DNA from: Limnohabitans sp. Hippo3
Lineage (GTDB): Bacteria > Pseudomonadota > Gammaproteobacteria > Burkholderiales > Burkholderiaceae_C
DNA length: 64,000 nt
Direction: 5' to 3'
Assembly (NCBI RefSeq): GCF_003063665.1
Contig: NZ_NESF01000012.1
Coordinates: forward strand, 1-64,000
This document shows positions 35,556-43,976 of the stretch, piece after piece. Numbering within the stretch: position 1 is the first letter of the stretch; every line of letters begins with the position of its first letter. The position numbers and the translations under genes were made by a program. The notes beneath the pieces were generated by a model. It was given only the letters and a program-made list of their open reading frames with translations, was not told where the DNA came from and ran no database searches.

Positions 35556-36124
35556 TCCCGCAAACGCCTGCGCCCGTGTTCGACATCGCCCAAGAAAGCC
35601 GTGGCGATGCTGCGGCACGGCCCTTTGGCAACAGCTATTGGCTGTGGACGGGCCGGGTGCTGGCGGGCGAACACCCGGGGCTGGTCGGTGTGGAGGCCCT
35701 GCCCGAACGTTTAGCCGCATTGGCCGATATGGGCATCACCCACTTTGTGGACCTGACTTCAACTGACGACCCGGTGCCGGTGTACCAACCCGTTCCCGGT
35801 CGGCAAGGTATTGGCCGACGAATCAACCACCCCATCACCGATTTCGGTGTGCCCAGCGAACAAGGCATGCAGGCCATTTTGCGCGACATGCAAGCCGCCT
35901 TGGACCAAGGCGGCAAGGTTTACCTGCACTGCCGCGCCGGCATCGGCCGCACCGGCACGGTGGCCGCCACCTGGCTCGTGAGCCAAGGCCTGCCACCGCA
36001 GCAGGCGCTGGACTTGCTGGCCCGTAAATGGCAAGCCGTCGATAAACACGTGCAGGAGCCGCACAGCCCTGAAACCGAAGCGCAACGCGAGTTCGTGCGG
36101 CGTTGGTCGTCTTTACGCATTTGA
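35552..36124 (+). CDS. Dual-specificity/protein-tyrosine phosphatase-like protein
   Basis: This 190-residue cytosolic protein has the Cys-based phosphatase loop [10 protein letters not shown] (Cys127, Arg133) and a likely general acid Asp97 in HPITDFGVP. The fold is that of dual-specificity phosphatases. The only start near the family N-terminus is TTG 35552, overlapping the aapP stop, or GTG 35576. This suggests reinitiation after aapP. A phosphatase coupled to an amino-acid importer is unusual; the target is unknown (protein Tyr/Ser, or a small phosphate ester). Confidence 0.88.
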   Translation: MIPQTPAPVFDIAQESRGDAAARPFGNSYWLWTGRVLAGEHPGLVGVEALPERLAALADMGITHFVDLTSTDDPVPVYQPVPGRQGIGRRINHPITDFGVPSEQGMQAILRDMQAALDQGGKVYLHCRAGIGRTGTVAATWLVSQGLPPQQALDLLARKWQAVDKHVQEPHSPETEAQREFVRRWSSLRI

Positions 36125-36189
36125 AAGTTCGTACTCAAGGCGAAAGGGGCCAGGGCTGGTGATTTGACAGTGAACGTTGAGTTCAGTGG

Positions 36190-36610
36190 TGGCCAGAGGC
36201 GGGGCCACGGGCCGGGGCTCACACTCGCAAGCTCGCAATATCGCCCCAACCCGTGGCCCCGCCTCTGGCGCAAGCGTCTTCGGTGAACTTGCAAGAAGAA
36301 TGCAAAAAAACCTTTGAGCGCGCCTGAACTCCGGCCCGTTGGAATGCGTGAGGGCGAGCGAAGCAATGCCCCGTAGTGACTTCTCGCCGTTATGAGCCGG
36401 CGAGTAGCGCAGGCCTGAACGGATCAGGGGCGACGTGTGTTTGAGCGAAGCGAGTTTGCGGCGCACCCCGTTCAGGCCGAGCAACGCAGCGTGCCTGGAG
36501 CGCCAGCGGAGTGACGGCGAATCCGGCTCGCCTTTATTTGCTTACTTTCTTTGGCGAAGCAAAGAAAGTGAGTGCGCTGCCGGGCGCAATCCCGGCCAAC
36601 GCACTCTAAA
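36190..36610. repeat. Structured intergenic element with three strong hairpins
   Basis: This gene-free stretch holds a perfect 19-bp inverted repeat (36193-36211 with 36250-36268), a 12-bp repeat around CTTTCTTTG-gcgaag-CAAAGAAAG (36542-36571), and a compound stem GAGTGCG...CGCACTC (36570-36606) enclosing GCCGGG/CCCGGC. AAAAAA follows. Short frames within it show no protein family. It may be a degenerate mobile element, a repeat family, or a structured RNA. Confidence 0.6.
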
Positions 36611-36642
36611 AAACACCAACCGACACAACTAAATCTTTAGAA

Positions 36643-36672
36643 ATGGACACCCGAACAAGCCGGGTGTGACGA
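36643..36672. repeat. Single palindromic repeat unit
   Basis: GGACACCCG-aacaag-CCGGGTGTGACGAG is a half unit of the CCCCCGATC/GGGGGTGACG family found elsewhere in the window, just before the 3' end of gltL. Confidence 0.7.
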
Positions 36673-36685
36673 GCGGTTGAGTCTC

Positions 36686-37429
36686 TCAGTGCTGCAGAAT
36701 CTTGTTCAAAAAGTCCTTGGTGCGCGGCTGGCGATTCTCGGGGTGGTTGAAGAACTCGTCCTTCGAGCAGTCTTCCAGAATGCGGCCACCCACGTCGATG
36801 AAGATCACGCGGTTGGCGACTTTGCGGGCGAAACCCATTTCGTGGGTGACCACCATCATGGTCATGCCCTCGTTGGCCAGTTGCACCATCACGTCCAGCA
36901 CTTCGCCCACCATCTCGGGATCGAGCGCCGAAGTCGGCTCGTCAAACAGCATCACGATCGGGTCCATCGACAAGGCGCGGGCAATCGCCACGCGCTGCTG
37001 CTGACCACCTGACAACTGCCCAGGGAACTTGTCCTTGTGCGCCAGCAAGCCCACGCGGTCCAGCATCTTCAGGCCTCGCTCCCGGGCTTCCTCCTCGGAT
37101 CGCCCCAGCACCTTGACCTGGGCAATCGTCAGGTTCTCGGTCACCGACAGGTGCGGGAAGAGTTCAAAACTCTGGAACACCATGCCCACGCGGGAGCGCA
37201 GCTTGGGCAGATCGGTGCCCGCGTCCATCAGCGACACGCCATCCACATGGATGCTGCCTTTCTGCACGGGTTCGAGGCCGTTGACGGTTTTGATGAGGGT
37301 GGACTTGCCCGAGCCCGAAGGGCCGCAGACCACCACCACATCGCCCCTGTTGATGCTCACTGAGCAGTCGTTGAGCACCTGCACCGGGCCGTACCACTTG
37401 GACACATTTTTGATTTCAATCATTTTCAT
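36686..37429 (-). CDS. gltL: Glutamate/aspartate-type ABC transporter ATP-binding protein
   Basis: This 247-residue ATPase has Walker [16 protein letters not shown]-loop [18 protein letters not shown], signature [15 protein letters not shown], Walker [20 protein letters not shown], and the GltL-like tail [25 protein letters not shown] at 37429 begins [14 protein letters not shown]. It is the last gene of a gltI-gltJ-gltK-gltL set on the minus strand, 21 bases after gltK. Confidence 0.94.
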   Translation of the reverse strand: MKMIEIKNVSKWYGPVQVLNDCSVSINRGDVVVVCGPSGSGKSTLIKTVNGLEPVQKGSIHVDGVSLMDAGTDLPKLRSRVGMVFQSFELFPHLSVTENLTIAQVKVLGRSEEEARERGLKMLDRVGLLAHKDKFPGQLSGGQQQRVAIARALSMDPIVMLFDEPTSALDPEMVGEVLDVMVQLANEGMTMMVVTHEMGFARKVANRVIFIDVGGRILEDCSKDEFFNHPENRQPRTKDFLNKILQH

Positions 37430-37450
37430 TCCCCAAATTCAGCACGTGCA

Positions 37451-38119
37451 TCAGCGCACGATGGCGATCCTGGCCTGCAGGCGCTTGACGCTCCAGGACA
37501 GTGCAAAACAGATCACAAAATAAACGACAGCCGCCAGGATGTAGGCCTCTTCCGAGCGGCCATAAATCTTGCCGGCATTGGTGAAGCCCTTGAGCAAGTC
37601 GTAAGCGCCAATCGCATAAACGAGCGAAGTGTCCTGGAACAAGATGATGGTCTGCGTCAGCAGCACCGGCAGCATGTTGCGAAAGGCCTGCGGCAAAATC
37701 ACCAGACGCATGTTCTGGCCATAGGTCATGCCCAGAGCCTGCCCGGCAAATACCTGACCGCGCGGGATCGACTGGATACCCGCCCGCATGATCTCGCTGA
37801 AGTAAGCCGCCTCAAAAGCCACAAAGGTGATGATGGCCGACCACTCGGCCCCAATGGGTCGCCCGATCACAAAGGGCATGAGCAAATAGAACCACAGGAT
37901 CACCATGACCAGCGGCACCGAGCGCATGCCGTTGACGTAGATGGTGGCAGGCAAGGCCAGAATTTTCGAGCCAGACAAACGCATCAAGGCCAGCAAGGTG
38001 CCAAAGATCACGCCGCCAATGGTGGCGGTGATGGTCAGTTGCACGCTGAAGAGCAATCCGCCCAGCACGAACTTGCGCAGGACTTCCAGATCGAAATAGG
38101 AAAAATCGAGTCCCAACAT
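37451..38119 (-). CDS. gltK: Glutamate/aspartate-type ABC transporter permease GltK
   Basis: This 222-residue inner-membrane permease has five hydrophobic segments, YVNGMRSVPLVMVILWFYLLMP-like stretches and the coupling loop AGQALGMTYGQNMRLVILPQAFRNMLP. ATG at 38119 (MLGLDFSYFDLEVL) is chosen; it lies one base after the gltJ stop. It pairs with GltJ and is driven by GltL. Confidence 0.93.
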   Translation of the reverse strand: MLGLDFSYFDLEVLRKFVLGGLLFSVQLTITATIGGVIFGTLLALMRLSGSKILALPATIYVNGMRSVPLVMVILWFYLLMPFVIGRPIGAEWSAIITFVAFEAAYFSEIMRAGIQSIPRGQVFAGQALGMTYGQNMRLVILPQAFRNMLPVLLTQTIILFQDTSLVYAIGAYDLLKGFTNAGKIYGRSEEAYILAAVVYFVICFALSWSVKRLQARIAIVR

Positions 38120-38120
38120 G

Positions 38121-38840
38121 TCAGTGCCCTCCCGTTCCGGCCGAAACGATGAAGCCTGGCACGCGCATTTTCTTTTCGATGACCGCAAACACGCGGTTCA
38201 CGGCAAACGCCGACAAGGCATACAAAGCCGTGACGGCCAGGTACACCTCGATGCCGCGCGAGGTTTCCTCCTGCGCCTGCATCGCAAACATCGTCAGCTC
38301 GGCAATCGACACGGCAAAGGCCACAGAAGAGTTTTTCAGCAGGTTCATCGACTCGCTGGTCAGCGGCGGCAAGATGATGCGAAACGCCATGGGCAAAATC
38401 ACATACCGGTAAGACTGCGCGGTGGTGAAGCCCATGGCCATGGCCGCATAGCGCTGCCCCTTGGGCAAGGCCTGGATACCCGCACGAAACTGCTCGGCAA
38501 TCCGTGCCGAGGTAAAAAAGCCCAAGCCAAACACGACCAGCAAAAAGCCAGGCACCTGTTGAAAAGCCGGGAACACTTTGGGCACCACAAAGTACCACAA
38601 GAAAATTTGCACCAGCAGCGGAATGTTGCGAAACAGCTCCACCCAGGCGTTGGCCAAGGCCGCGACCGCCGGGCGTCCGGGCAGCGTGCGCAAGGTGCCC
38701 ACCACCGCGCCCACCAGCATCGCCACCACCCACGAACTGGCCGCCACCATCAGCGTCCAGCGCCAGGCTTCCAGCATCCACTCCAGGTAGGTGCGGCCAC
38801 TGCCGTCATCGCTTAAAAAAACCTGCCAATCCCACGTCAT
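38121..38840 (-). CDS. gltJ: Glutamate/aspartate-type ABC transporter permease GltJ
   Basis: This 239-residue permease has the typical GltJ N-terminus MTWDWQVFLSDDGSGRTYLEWML, then membrane segments and the coupling loop YAAMAMGFTTAQSYRYVILPMAFRIILP. It follows gltI after a hairpin terminator (38885-38916), so gltJKL should be made at a lower level than the binding protein. Confidence 0.94.
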   Translation of the reverse strand: MTWDWQVFLSDDGSGRTYLEWMLEAWRWTLMVAASSWVVAMLVGAVVGTLRTLPGRPAVAALANAWVELFRNIPLLVQIFLWYFVVPKVFPAFQQVPGFLLVVFGLGFFTSARIAEQFRAGIQALPKGQRYAAMAMGFTTAQSYRYVILPMAFRIILPPLTSESMNLLKNSSVAFAVSIAELTMFAMQAQEETSRGIEVYLAVTALYALSAFAVNRVFAVIEKKMRVPGFIVSAGTGGH

Positions 38841-38884
38841 AGTTTCATTCCTGCAAAGAGGGGAATTTCAACACCCAAAAAAAG

Positions 38885-38916
38885 AAACCCCGCCCAAGTT
38901 ATCCCCGGCGGGGTTT
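38885..38916 (-). terminator. Attenuating terminator between gltI and gltJ
   Basis: On the minus strand AAACCCCGCC and GGCGGGGTTT form a ten-base-pair stem with a twelve-base loop, followed by TTTCTTTTTTT. It lies 18 bases after the gltI stop. Partial termination would raise binding protein over permease. Confidence 0.85.
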
Positions 38917-38934
38917 GCTCAGCGCCTTGAAAAA

Positions 38935-39825
38935 TTACTTCTTGGCGTAGTCTTCAGCAGGCTTGTCGTTCAGGTTGGCCCATGCGGCCTTGGTGCTGTC
39001 GCTCAAAGCCAGACCAATCTTGACGTTCTTGGGTGGGATGGGCTGCAGGAACCACTTGTCCCACAACTTGTTCATCTCGCCGCTCTTGACCAGATCACGC
39101 ACGGTGTCATCGGCCAACTTCTTGAAGGCGGGATCGTCTTTGCGGATCATGATGGCGATGGGCTCCACTGCCAGCACTTCACCCACGATGCGGAAATCGG
39201 CTGGGTTTTTGGCGTTGGCGATGTTGCCTGCCAAGATCGAGCCGTCCATCACGAACGCGTCGGCACGGCCGGAATCCAGCAGCAAGAAGCTGTCAGCGTG
39301 GTCCTTGCCAAACACTTCGTTGAAGTTCACGCCGTTGGCACGCTCGTGCTTGCGCAGCAGTTGCACCGAAGTTGTGCCTGTGGTCGTAGCCACATTCTTG
39401 TCTTTGAGTTGGGTAATCGAAGTGATGCCCGAAGCGACCTTGGTGGCAATTCGCACTTCTTCCACATAAGTGGTCACTACAAAAGCTACGTCTTTTTGAC
39501 GTGCAGCGTTGTTGGTGGTCGAGCCGCACTCAATGTCCACGGTGCCGTTTTGCACCAAAGGAATGCGGTTTTGCGAGGTCACGGACTGGAACTTGACTTC
39601 GACTTTCTTGCCGACGGCTTTTTCCAGATTGCCAATGATGCGCTGGCAGATTTCATAGTGGAAACCGGCGTACTTGCCATCACCCAAGGTGTACGACAGT
39701 GCGCCCGACGAATCGCGCACACCCATGGTGATCGTGCCCGAGTTTTTGACTTTGGCGATGGTGTCGGCTTGCGCGGCCACACAGGCCAAAGCGGCGATCG
39801 CCGCAGCGAACAATTGTTTTTTCAT
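38935..39825 (-). CDS. gltI: Glutamate/aspartate-type periplasmic binding protein GltI
   Basis: This 296-residue SBP family 3 protein has a signal peptide cleaved after AAQA. GltI-like blocks are TIAKVKNSGTITMGVRDSSGALSY, YAGFHYEICQRI, VDIECGSTTNNAARQKDVAF and GKDHADSFLLLDSGRADAF. It would bind acidic amino acids or relatives for GltJKL. GGAGAAATGA lies before the ATG, and the leader carries two small hairpins. Confidence 0.94.
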   Translation of the reverse strand: MKKQLFAAAIAALACVAAQADTIAKVKNSGTITMGVRDSSGALSYTLGDGKYAGFHYEICQRIIGNLEKAVGKKVEVKFQSVTSQNRIPLVQNGTVDIECGSTTNNAARQKDVAFVVTTYVEEVRIATKVASGITSITQLKDKNVATTTGTTSVQLLRKHERANGVNFNEVFGKDHADSFLLLDSGRADAFVMDGSILAGNIANAKNPADFRIVGEVLAVEPIAIMIRKDDPAFKKLADDTVRDLVKSGEMNKLWDKWFLQPIPPKNVKIGLALSDSTKAAWANLNDKPAEDYAKK

Positions 39826-39841
39826 TCATTTCTCCAAAAAA

Positions 39842-39885
39842 TCGCCAAAAAGGCGAACGTTAAACCGTGCCGAACTTGGGCACGG
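39842..39885 (-). promoter_or_regulatory. Two small hairpins in the gltI leader
   Basis: TCGCC-aaaaa-GGCGA (39842-39856) and CCGTGCC-gaacttg-GGCACGG (39865-39885) lie just upstream of the gltI start. They would be in the leader of the message and may stabilise it or respond to a ligand. Confidence 0.4.
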
Positions 39886-40043
39886 ATGCACCATCATGAC
39901 ACGGCGACAGACCATACAGAGCAGCAGCACAAAACATGCCTGTCACAGACAAGTCGTCACTATAGTGATTCGGAATGTATCCAGTCATCAGGGTGTACCC
40001 GCAAGATTAATGCAAAAAACGCATAACGGGATGCCAGAAGCCA

Positions 40044-40985
40044 TCAACCACATGACGGCAACTGGTTTTCTTGCGTCAAATGCTGCCAAAGCTCGTGGGC
40101 CGGCTGCTGGGGACTGGTTTTGGGTCCTGGTTTGGCCCGGTAAGCCCGGACCTCCATGGTCAGGGACAAACTTTGCCCGCCCGGCAAATGGGCCTCCACC
40201 AGAGCGCCGTTTTGCACCTCCTTGCGCACGGCACTTTCGGGCAAAAACGCGATGCCATGGCCCTGCAAAGCCATGACTTTCAGGCCTTCTGCCATGTCGG
40301 TTTCGTACACCCGGTCCAGGTGAATCGGTGTGCCCGATTGCTTGAGTATCCAATCCGTCACACTGCCCAGATAAGCCCCGGGTGCATACCCCAGATAAGG
40401 CAAAGGCCGAGTGGGCGTCCCCGGCAGACTGCCCAGCTGGGCCCCTTCGGTTGGGGCTTTGACATAAGGGGCGATGGACTCGGCGCCCAACACCACCATG
40501 TCGTAACGCTCGGCATCGAGTTGCAAAGGTTGTGAAGGATGGTGGTACACGATCAGCAAATCGCAACCACCTTCGGCCAAACGCATGGCCGCGTCGTGCA
40601 CGTTCAAGGCAATCAGACGGCTCTTGATCGGACCAAAGCTCTCGCGCAAACCCGCCACCCAAGACGGGAAAAAAGTGAACGCCAGGGTGTGCGGCACCGC
40701 AAACTCGATGAAGTCCTGCCCGGCCGAGTTATGCCCACGCAGCATGGCCCGGGTGTTTTGCAGGGATTGCAGCAGCTCCAGCGCCTGCGCATAAAGGGTC
40801 TCGCCCGCGGGCGTGAGTTTGGTGGGGTAGGAGCTGCGGTCCACCAGATCGGCCCCGGCCCAGGCCTCCAGCGACTGGATGCGCCGCGAAAACGCGGGCT
40901 GCGTGACATGCCGCAACTGGGCCGATCGGCTGAAACTGCGGGTTTCAGCCAAACTCACAAAGTCTTCAAGCCATTTGGTTTCCAT
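40044..40985 (-). CDS. LysR-family regulator, HypT-like
   Basis: This 313-residue DNA-binding regulator has the winged helix at about residues 4-64: METKWLEDFVSLAETRSFSRSAQ and VTQPAFSRRIQSLEAW. This N-terminus is much closer to HypT/QseD (E. coli hypochlorite regulator), which has the same 'ETKWL-DFL' and 'SQPAFSRRIRALE' pattern, than to most LysR proteins. The effector domain follows. It sits between gltI and an ABC exporter on the same strand. Control of either neighbour is not shown; no Met/Cys sensor is obvious. Confidence 0.9.
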   Translation of the reverse strand: METKWLEDFVSLAETRSFSRSAQLRHVTQPAFSRRIQSLEAWAGADLVDRSSYPTKLTPAGETLYAQALELLQSLQNTRAMLRGHNSAGQDFIEFAVPHTLAFTFFPSWVAGLRESFGPIKSRLIALNVHDAAMRLAEGGCDLLIVYHHPSQPLQLDAERYDMVVLGAESIAPYVKAPTEGAQLGSLPGTPTRPLPYLGYAPGAYLGSVTDWILKQSGTPIHLDRVYETDMAEGLKVMALQGHGIAFLPESAVRKEVQNGALVEAHLPGGQSLSLTMEVRAYRAKPGPKTSPQQPAHELWQHLTQENQLPSCG

Positions 40986-41001
40986 CGCTGAAACACCCCT
41001 A

Positions 41002-42837
41002 TCAATCTGCCGACTGCTGCAAGGCCCACATGCTGGCGTAGCGACCTTGTTGCGTCAACAACTGGGCATGGTTGCCACGCTCAATGATCTGCCCGGCCTC
41101 CATCACCAAAATCTCGTGCGCATCGACCACCGTCGACAAGCGGTGCGCGATCACCAAGGTCGTTTTGTTTTGCGCCACGCTGGCCAGCTCGGCCTGGATG
41201 GCGCGTTCGTTGGCCGAGTCCAGCGCCGACGTGGCTTCGTCAAACACCAGAATCGGCGGGTTCTTGAGCAAGGTGCGGGCAATCGCCACGCGCTGCTTTT
41301 CGCCCCCTGAAAGCTTCAGGCCCCGCTCGCCCACCGAAGTCTGGTAACCCTTGGGCGTAGAAGCAATGAAATCGTGGATGCGGGCCGAACGCGCCGCGCC
41401 CTCGATTTCGGCCTGGCTGGCCCCGGGGCGGCCATAGGCGATGTTGTAGGCCACCGTATCGTTGAACAGCACCGTGTCTTGCGGCACGATGCCCAGCGCC
41501 TGGCGCACACTGGCTTGCGTGACCTGCCGGATGTCCTGCCCTGCAATGCGAATGAAACCTTGCTGCACGTCATAGAAGCGGAACATCAAACGCGCCAGCG
41601 TGGACTTGCCCGAGCCCGAAGGGCCGACCACAGCGACCGTTTTACCGGCGGGGATCGTGAAGCTGATGTCTTTCAGGATCGGGCGGTCGCTCTCGTAGGC
41701 GAACGACACGCGGTCAAACACCACATCGGGCGCACCCTGCAAGGCCAGCGCAGGTGCGCCGGGCACATCGGCCACTTCGCGCTCGCGGTCCATCAGCACA
41801 AACATCTTGTCCAGATCGGTCAAGCTTTGCTTGATCTCGCGGTAAAGCACACCCAAAAAGTTGAGCGGAATGTAGAGCTGGATCATGAAGGCGTTGATCA
41901 TGACCAGATCCCCCAAGGTCATGCGCCCGGCCACCACCCCCTCGGTGGCTCGCCAGAGCATGGCCACCAGGGCTGCGGCGATGATGAGCTGCTGCCCGGT
42001 GTTGAGCACCGATAAGGTGGTCTGGGCCTTGAGCCGCGCCAGGCGCAGGCGCTCCAGACTTTCGTCGTAGCGGCCAGCTTCGAAACGCTCGTTGCCAAAG
42101 TACTTGACGGTCTCGTAATTCAACAACGAATCGATGGCGCGGGTGTGCGCGGCCGAGTCGAACTCGTTGGCCTGCTTGCGAAACTGCGTGCGCCATTCGG
42201 TCACACGGACGGTGAAAAAGATGTACAAGGCCAAGGCCAGCAGCGTGATGCCCGCGAACCAGGCGTCAAACTTGACCGCCAGAATCGTCAGCACCAGCCC
42301 CACTTCGATCAACGTGGGGATGATGCTGTAGAGCGAATACGAAATCAGCGACTCGATGCCGCGCACGCCGCGTTCGATGTCGCGCGTCATGCCACCGGTT
42401 TGCCGTGCCAAATGAAAGCGCAGGCTCAGGGCATGCAGGTGCTCGAAGGTTTGCAAAGCAATGCTGCGTGATGCCCCTTGTGTGGCTTTGGCAAACACCA
42501 GCTCGCGCAATTCGGTGAATGCCGACGTCAGCAAACGCAAAGCACCATAACCCACCAGCAGCGCTACCGGCACCACCAACACCGCTTGCGGGTTGCCGGG
42601 CTTGAGGCTCATGGCGTCGACCAGCTCCTTGAGCAGCAAAGGCACGCTCACGTTGGCCAGCTTGGCCGCCACCATCAAGCTCAGGGCGATGACCACACGC
42701 CATTTGTATTGCCACAAATAAGGCAGGAGGCGCGACAGGGTCTTCCAATCGCCACCCGCTGGCGGCTGAGTCGCCTGGCCGGCAGGATTGGGAGAATGAG
42801 GAGAAGCAGAGGCGGCAGTTTCGCCGTGGTGGCGCAT
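41002..42837 (-). CDS. ATM1/HMT-type ABC exporter (half transporter)
   Basis: This 611-residue protein has a membrane domain with six segments (about 50-330) followed by an ATPase domain. Walker A is [14 protein letters not shown], signature KLSGGEKQRVAIARTL, Walker B ILVFDEATSALDSANE and H-loop VIAHRLSTVVDA. The membrane part has NYETVKYFGNERFEAGRYDESL, the hallmark of ATM1/HMT1 transporters that export glutathione-linked sulfur or metal compounds. ATG at 42837 (MRHHGETAA) is chosen. Homodimer function at the inner membrane is expected. Confidence 0.93.
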   Translation of the reverse strand: MRHHGETAASASPHSPNPAGQATQPPAGGDWKTLSRLLPYLWQYKWRVVIALSLMVAAKLANVSVPLLLKELVDAMSLKPGNPQAVLVVPVALLVGYGALRLLTSAFTELRELVFAKATQGASRSIALQTFEHLHALSLRFHLARQTGGMTRDIERGVRGIESLISYSLYSIIPTLIEVGLVLTILAVKFDAWFAGITLLALALYIFFTVRVTEWRTQFRKQANEFDSAAHTRAIDSLLNYETVKYFGNERFEAGRYDESLERLRLARLKAQTTLSVLNTGQQLIIAAALVAMLWRATEGVVAGRMTLGDLVMINAFMIQLYIPLNFLGVLYREIKQSLTDLDKMFVLMDREREVADVPGAPALALQGAPDVVFDRVSFAYESDRPILKDISFTIPAGKTVAVVGPSGSGKSTLARLMFRFYDVQQGFIRIAGQDIRQVTQASVRQALGIVPQDTVLFNDTVAYNIAYGRPGASQAEIEGAARSARIHDFIASTPKGYQTSVGERGLKLSGGEKQRVAIARTLLKNPPILVFDEATSALDSANERAIQAELASVAQNKTTLVIAHRLSTVVDAHEILVMEAGQIIERGNHAQLLTQQGRYASMWALQQSAD

Positions 42838-42878
42838 AAGGGACAATCCGGTTTTGATGTTAACCACCAATTGTGCCC

Positions 42879-43289
42879 ATGTCTGACGCCCCACATACGA
42901 ACACCGTGGCTTTGCCCACCGACCAGGAGCTGGTGCTCAAGGTCATCCCCATGCCCGCCGACTGCAATGCCAGTGGCGACATCTTCGGCGGCTGGGTCAT
43001 GGCCCAGGTGGACTTGGCGGGTGCGGTGTTGCCTGCCCGGCGCGTGCGCGGTCGTATGGTGACCGTGGCAGTGAACGAGTTCATCTTCAAGCAGGCCGTC
43101 AAGGTGGGCGACATCCTGTCGTTTTTCTCGCGCATCGTGCGCGTGGGCCGCACCTCGGTCACCGTGAAAGTCGAGGTCTTTGCCGAACGCTTTCAGCTGC
43201 AGGGCCAGTACATCAAGGTCACCGAAGCGAACCTGACCTATGTGGCCGTGGACGACCAGGGCAAGCCCCGGCCCGTACCGGCCGAGTGA
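42879..43289 (+). CDS. yciA: Acyl-CoA thioesterase, YciA-like
   Basis: This 136-residue hotdog-fold thioesterase hydrolyses acyl-CoA to acid and CoA. YciA signatures are VIPMPADCNASGDIFGGWVMAQVDLAG (catalytic Asp within GDIFGGW), VTVAVNEFIFKQAVKVGDILSFF and VGRTSVTVKVEV. ATG at 42879 is preferred to GTG 42873. It is divergent from the ABC exporter gene with 41 bases between, so promoters overlap. Confidence 0.92.
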   Translation: MSDAPHTNTVALPTDQELVLKVIPMPADCNASGDIFGGWVMAQVDLAGAVLPARRVRGRMVTVAVNEFIFKQAVKVGDILSFFSRIVRVGRTSVTVKVEVFAERFQLQGQYIKVTEANLTYVAVDDQGKPRPVPAE

Positions 43290-43304
43290 TGGGGATGCTG
43301 GCGA

Positions 43305-43787
43305 TCAGGACACGATGTAAGCTGCTGCGCCCGTGGACATCAAGGTGCCATCGGGCCCGCAAAACTCCATGCGGGACGACCCGACCCGCGAGCCCACGCG
43401 CAGGGCGTTGGCAGTGATGGTGAAGTGCTCGCCGATGCCGGGGCGCAAATAATCCACCCGCAAATCGATGGTGCCCAGCTTGGCAAAGCGCTCCAGGCGT
43501 TTGGCGGGCGGCTCGTCCATGTGCTTGGCCGCCAGCGCTGCCATCACGGCTGCGCTGCCGATGGCGTCCAGCACCGCGCTGATGACGCCGCCATGGATGC
43601 GGTTGTAGGCAAAGTGCCCCACCAATTCGGGCCGCATGTCGATGCGGGCCTCTACGCCCTCGGGCGTGACCTTGACGAGCTTCAAGCCCAAGGTTTGGTT
43701 GAAGACGATTTTTTCTTCGTAGATCTGGCGAAAACCCTCAATGTATTCGGGTTCCAGAACAACGGGGGAGGTTGTGCGATGGGGCAT
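43305..43787 (-). CDS. PaaI-type hotdog thioesterase
   Basis: This 160-residue hotdog protein has HFAYNRIHGGVISAVLDAIGSAAVMAAL (catalytic His-Gly-Gly and Asp), TIDLRVDYLRPG and GSRVGSSRMEF. It is of the PaaI/YigI class that hydrolyses acyl- or aryl-CoA thioesters. It converges with yciA with 15 bases between the stops. Substrate unknown. Confidence 0.88.
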   Translation of the reverse strand: MPHRTTSPVVLEPEYIEGFRQIYEEKIVFNQTLGLKLVKVTPEGVEARIDMRPELVGHFAYNRIHGGVISAVLDAIGSAAVMAALAAKHMDEPPAKRLERFAKLGTIDLRVDYLRPGIGEHFTITANALRVGSRVGSSRMEFCGPDGTLMSTGAAAYIVS

Positions 43788-43829
43788 GTGGTGATTTTAT
43801 CGATGCCCACATCAGCGACGACGGGCTGT

Positions 43830-43932
43830 ATTTGCAGGTCGGGGGCTTCAGCCCCGACATGGGCCTAAGCCGAAGCCACACATGTCGGACCTGAAGGTGC
43901 CGACCTACGGAGAGATGCATGTCGGTGATTGA
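43830..43932. repeat. Hairpin-rich intergenic repeat
   Basis: GTCGGGGGC-ttca-GCCCCGAC is followed by GTCGG-acctgaaggtg-CCGAC and a third partial copy GTCGGTG...CCCCGAC. Bases 43881-43908 recur inverted at 60181-60208 with one difference in 28. Confidence 0.75.
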
Positions 43933-43976
43933 GAACCCCGACACTTGCATGCAAGCCGCCCATTGAAAATCAGGTC

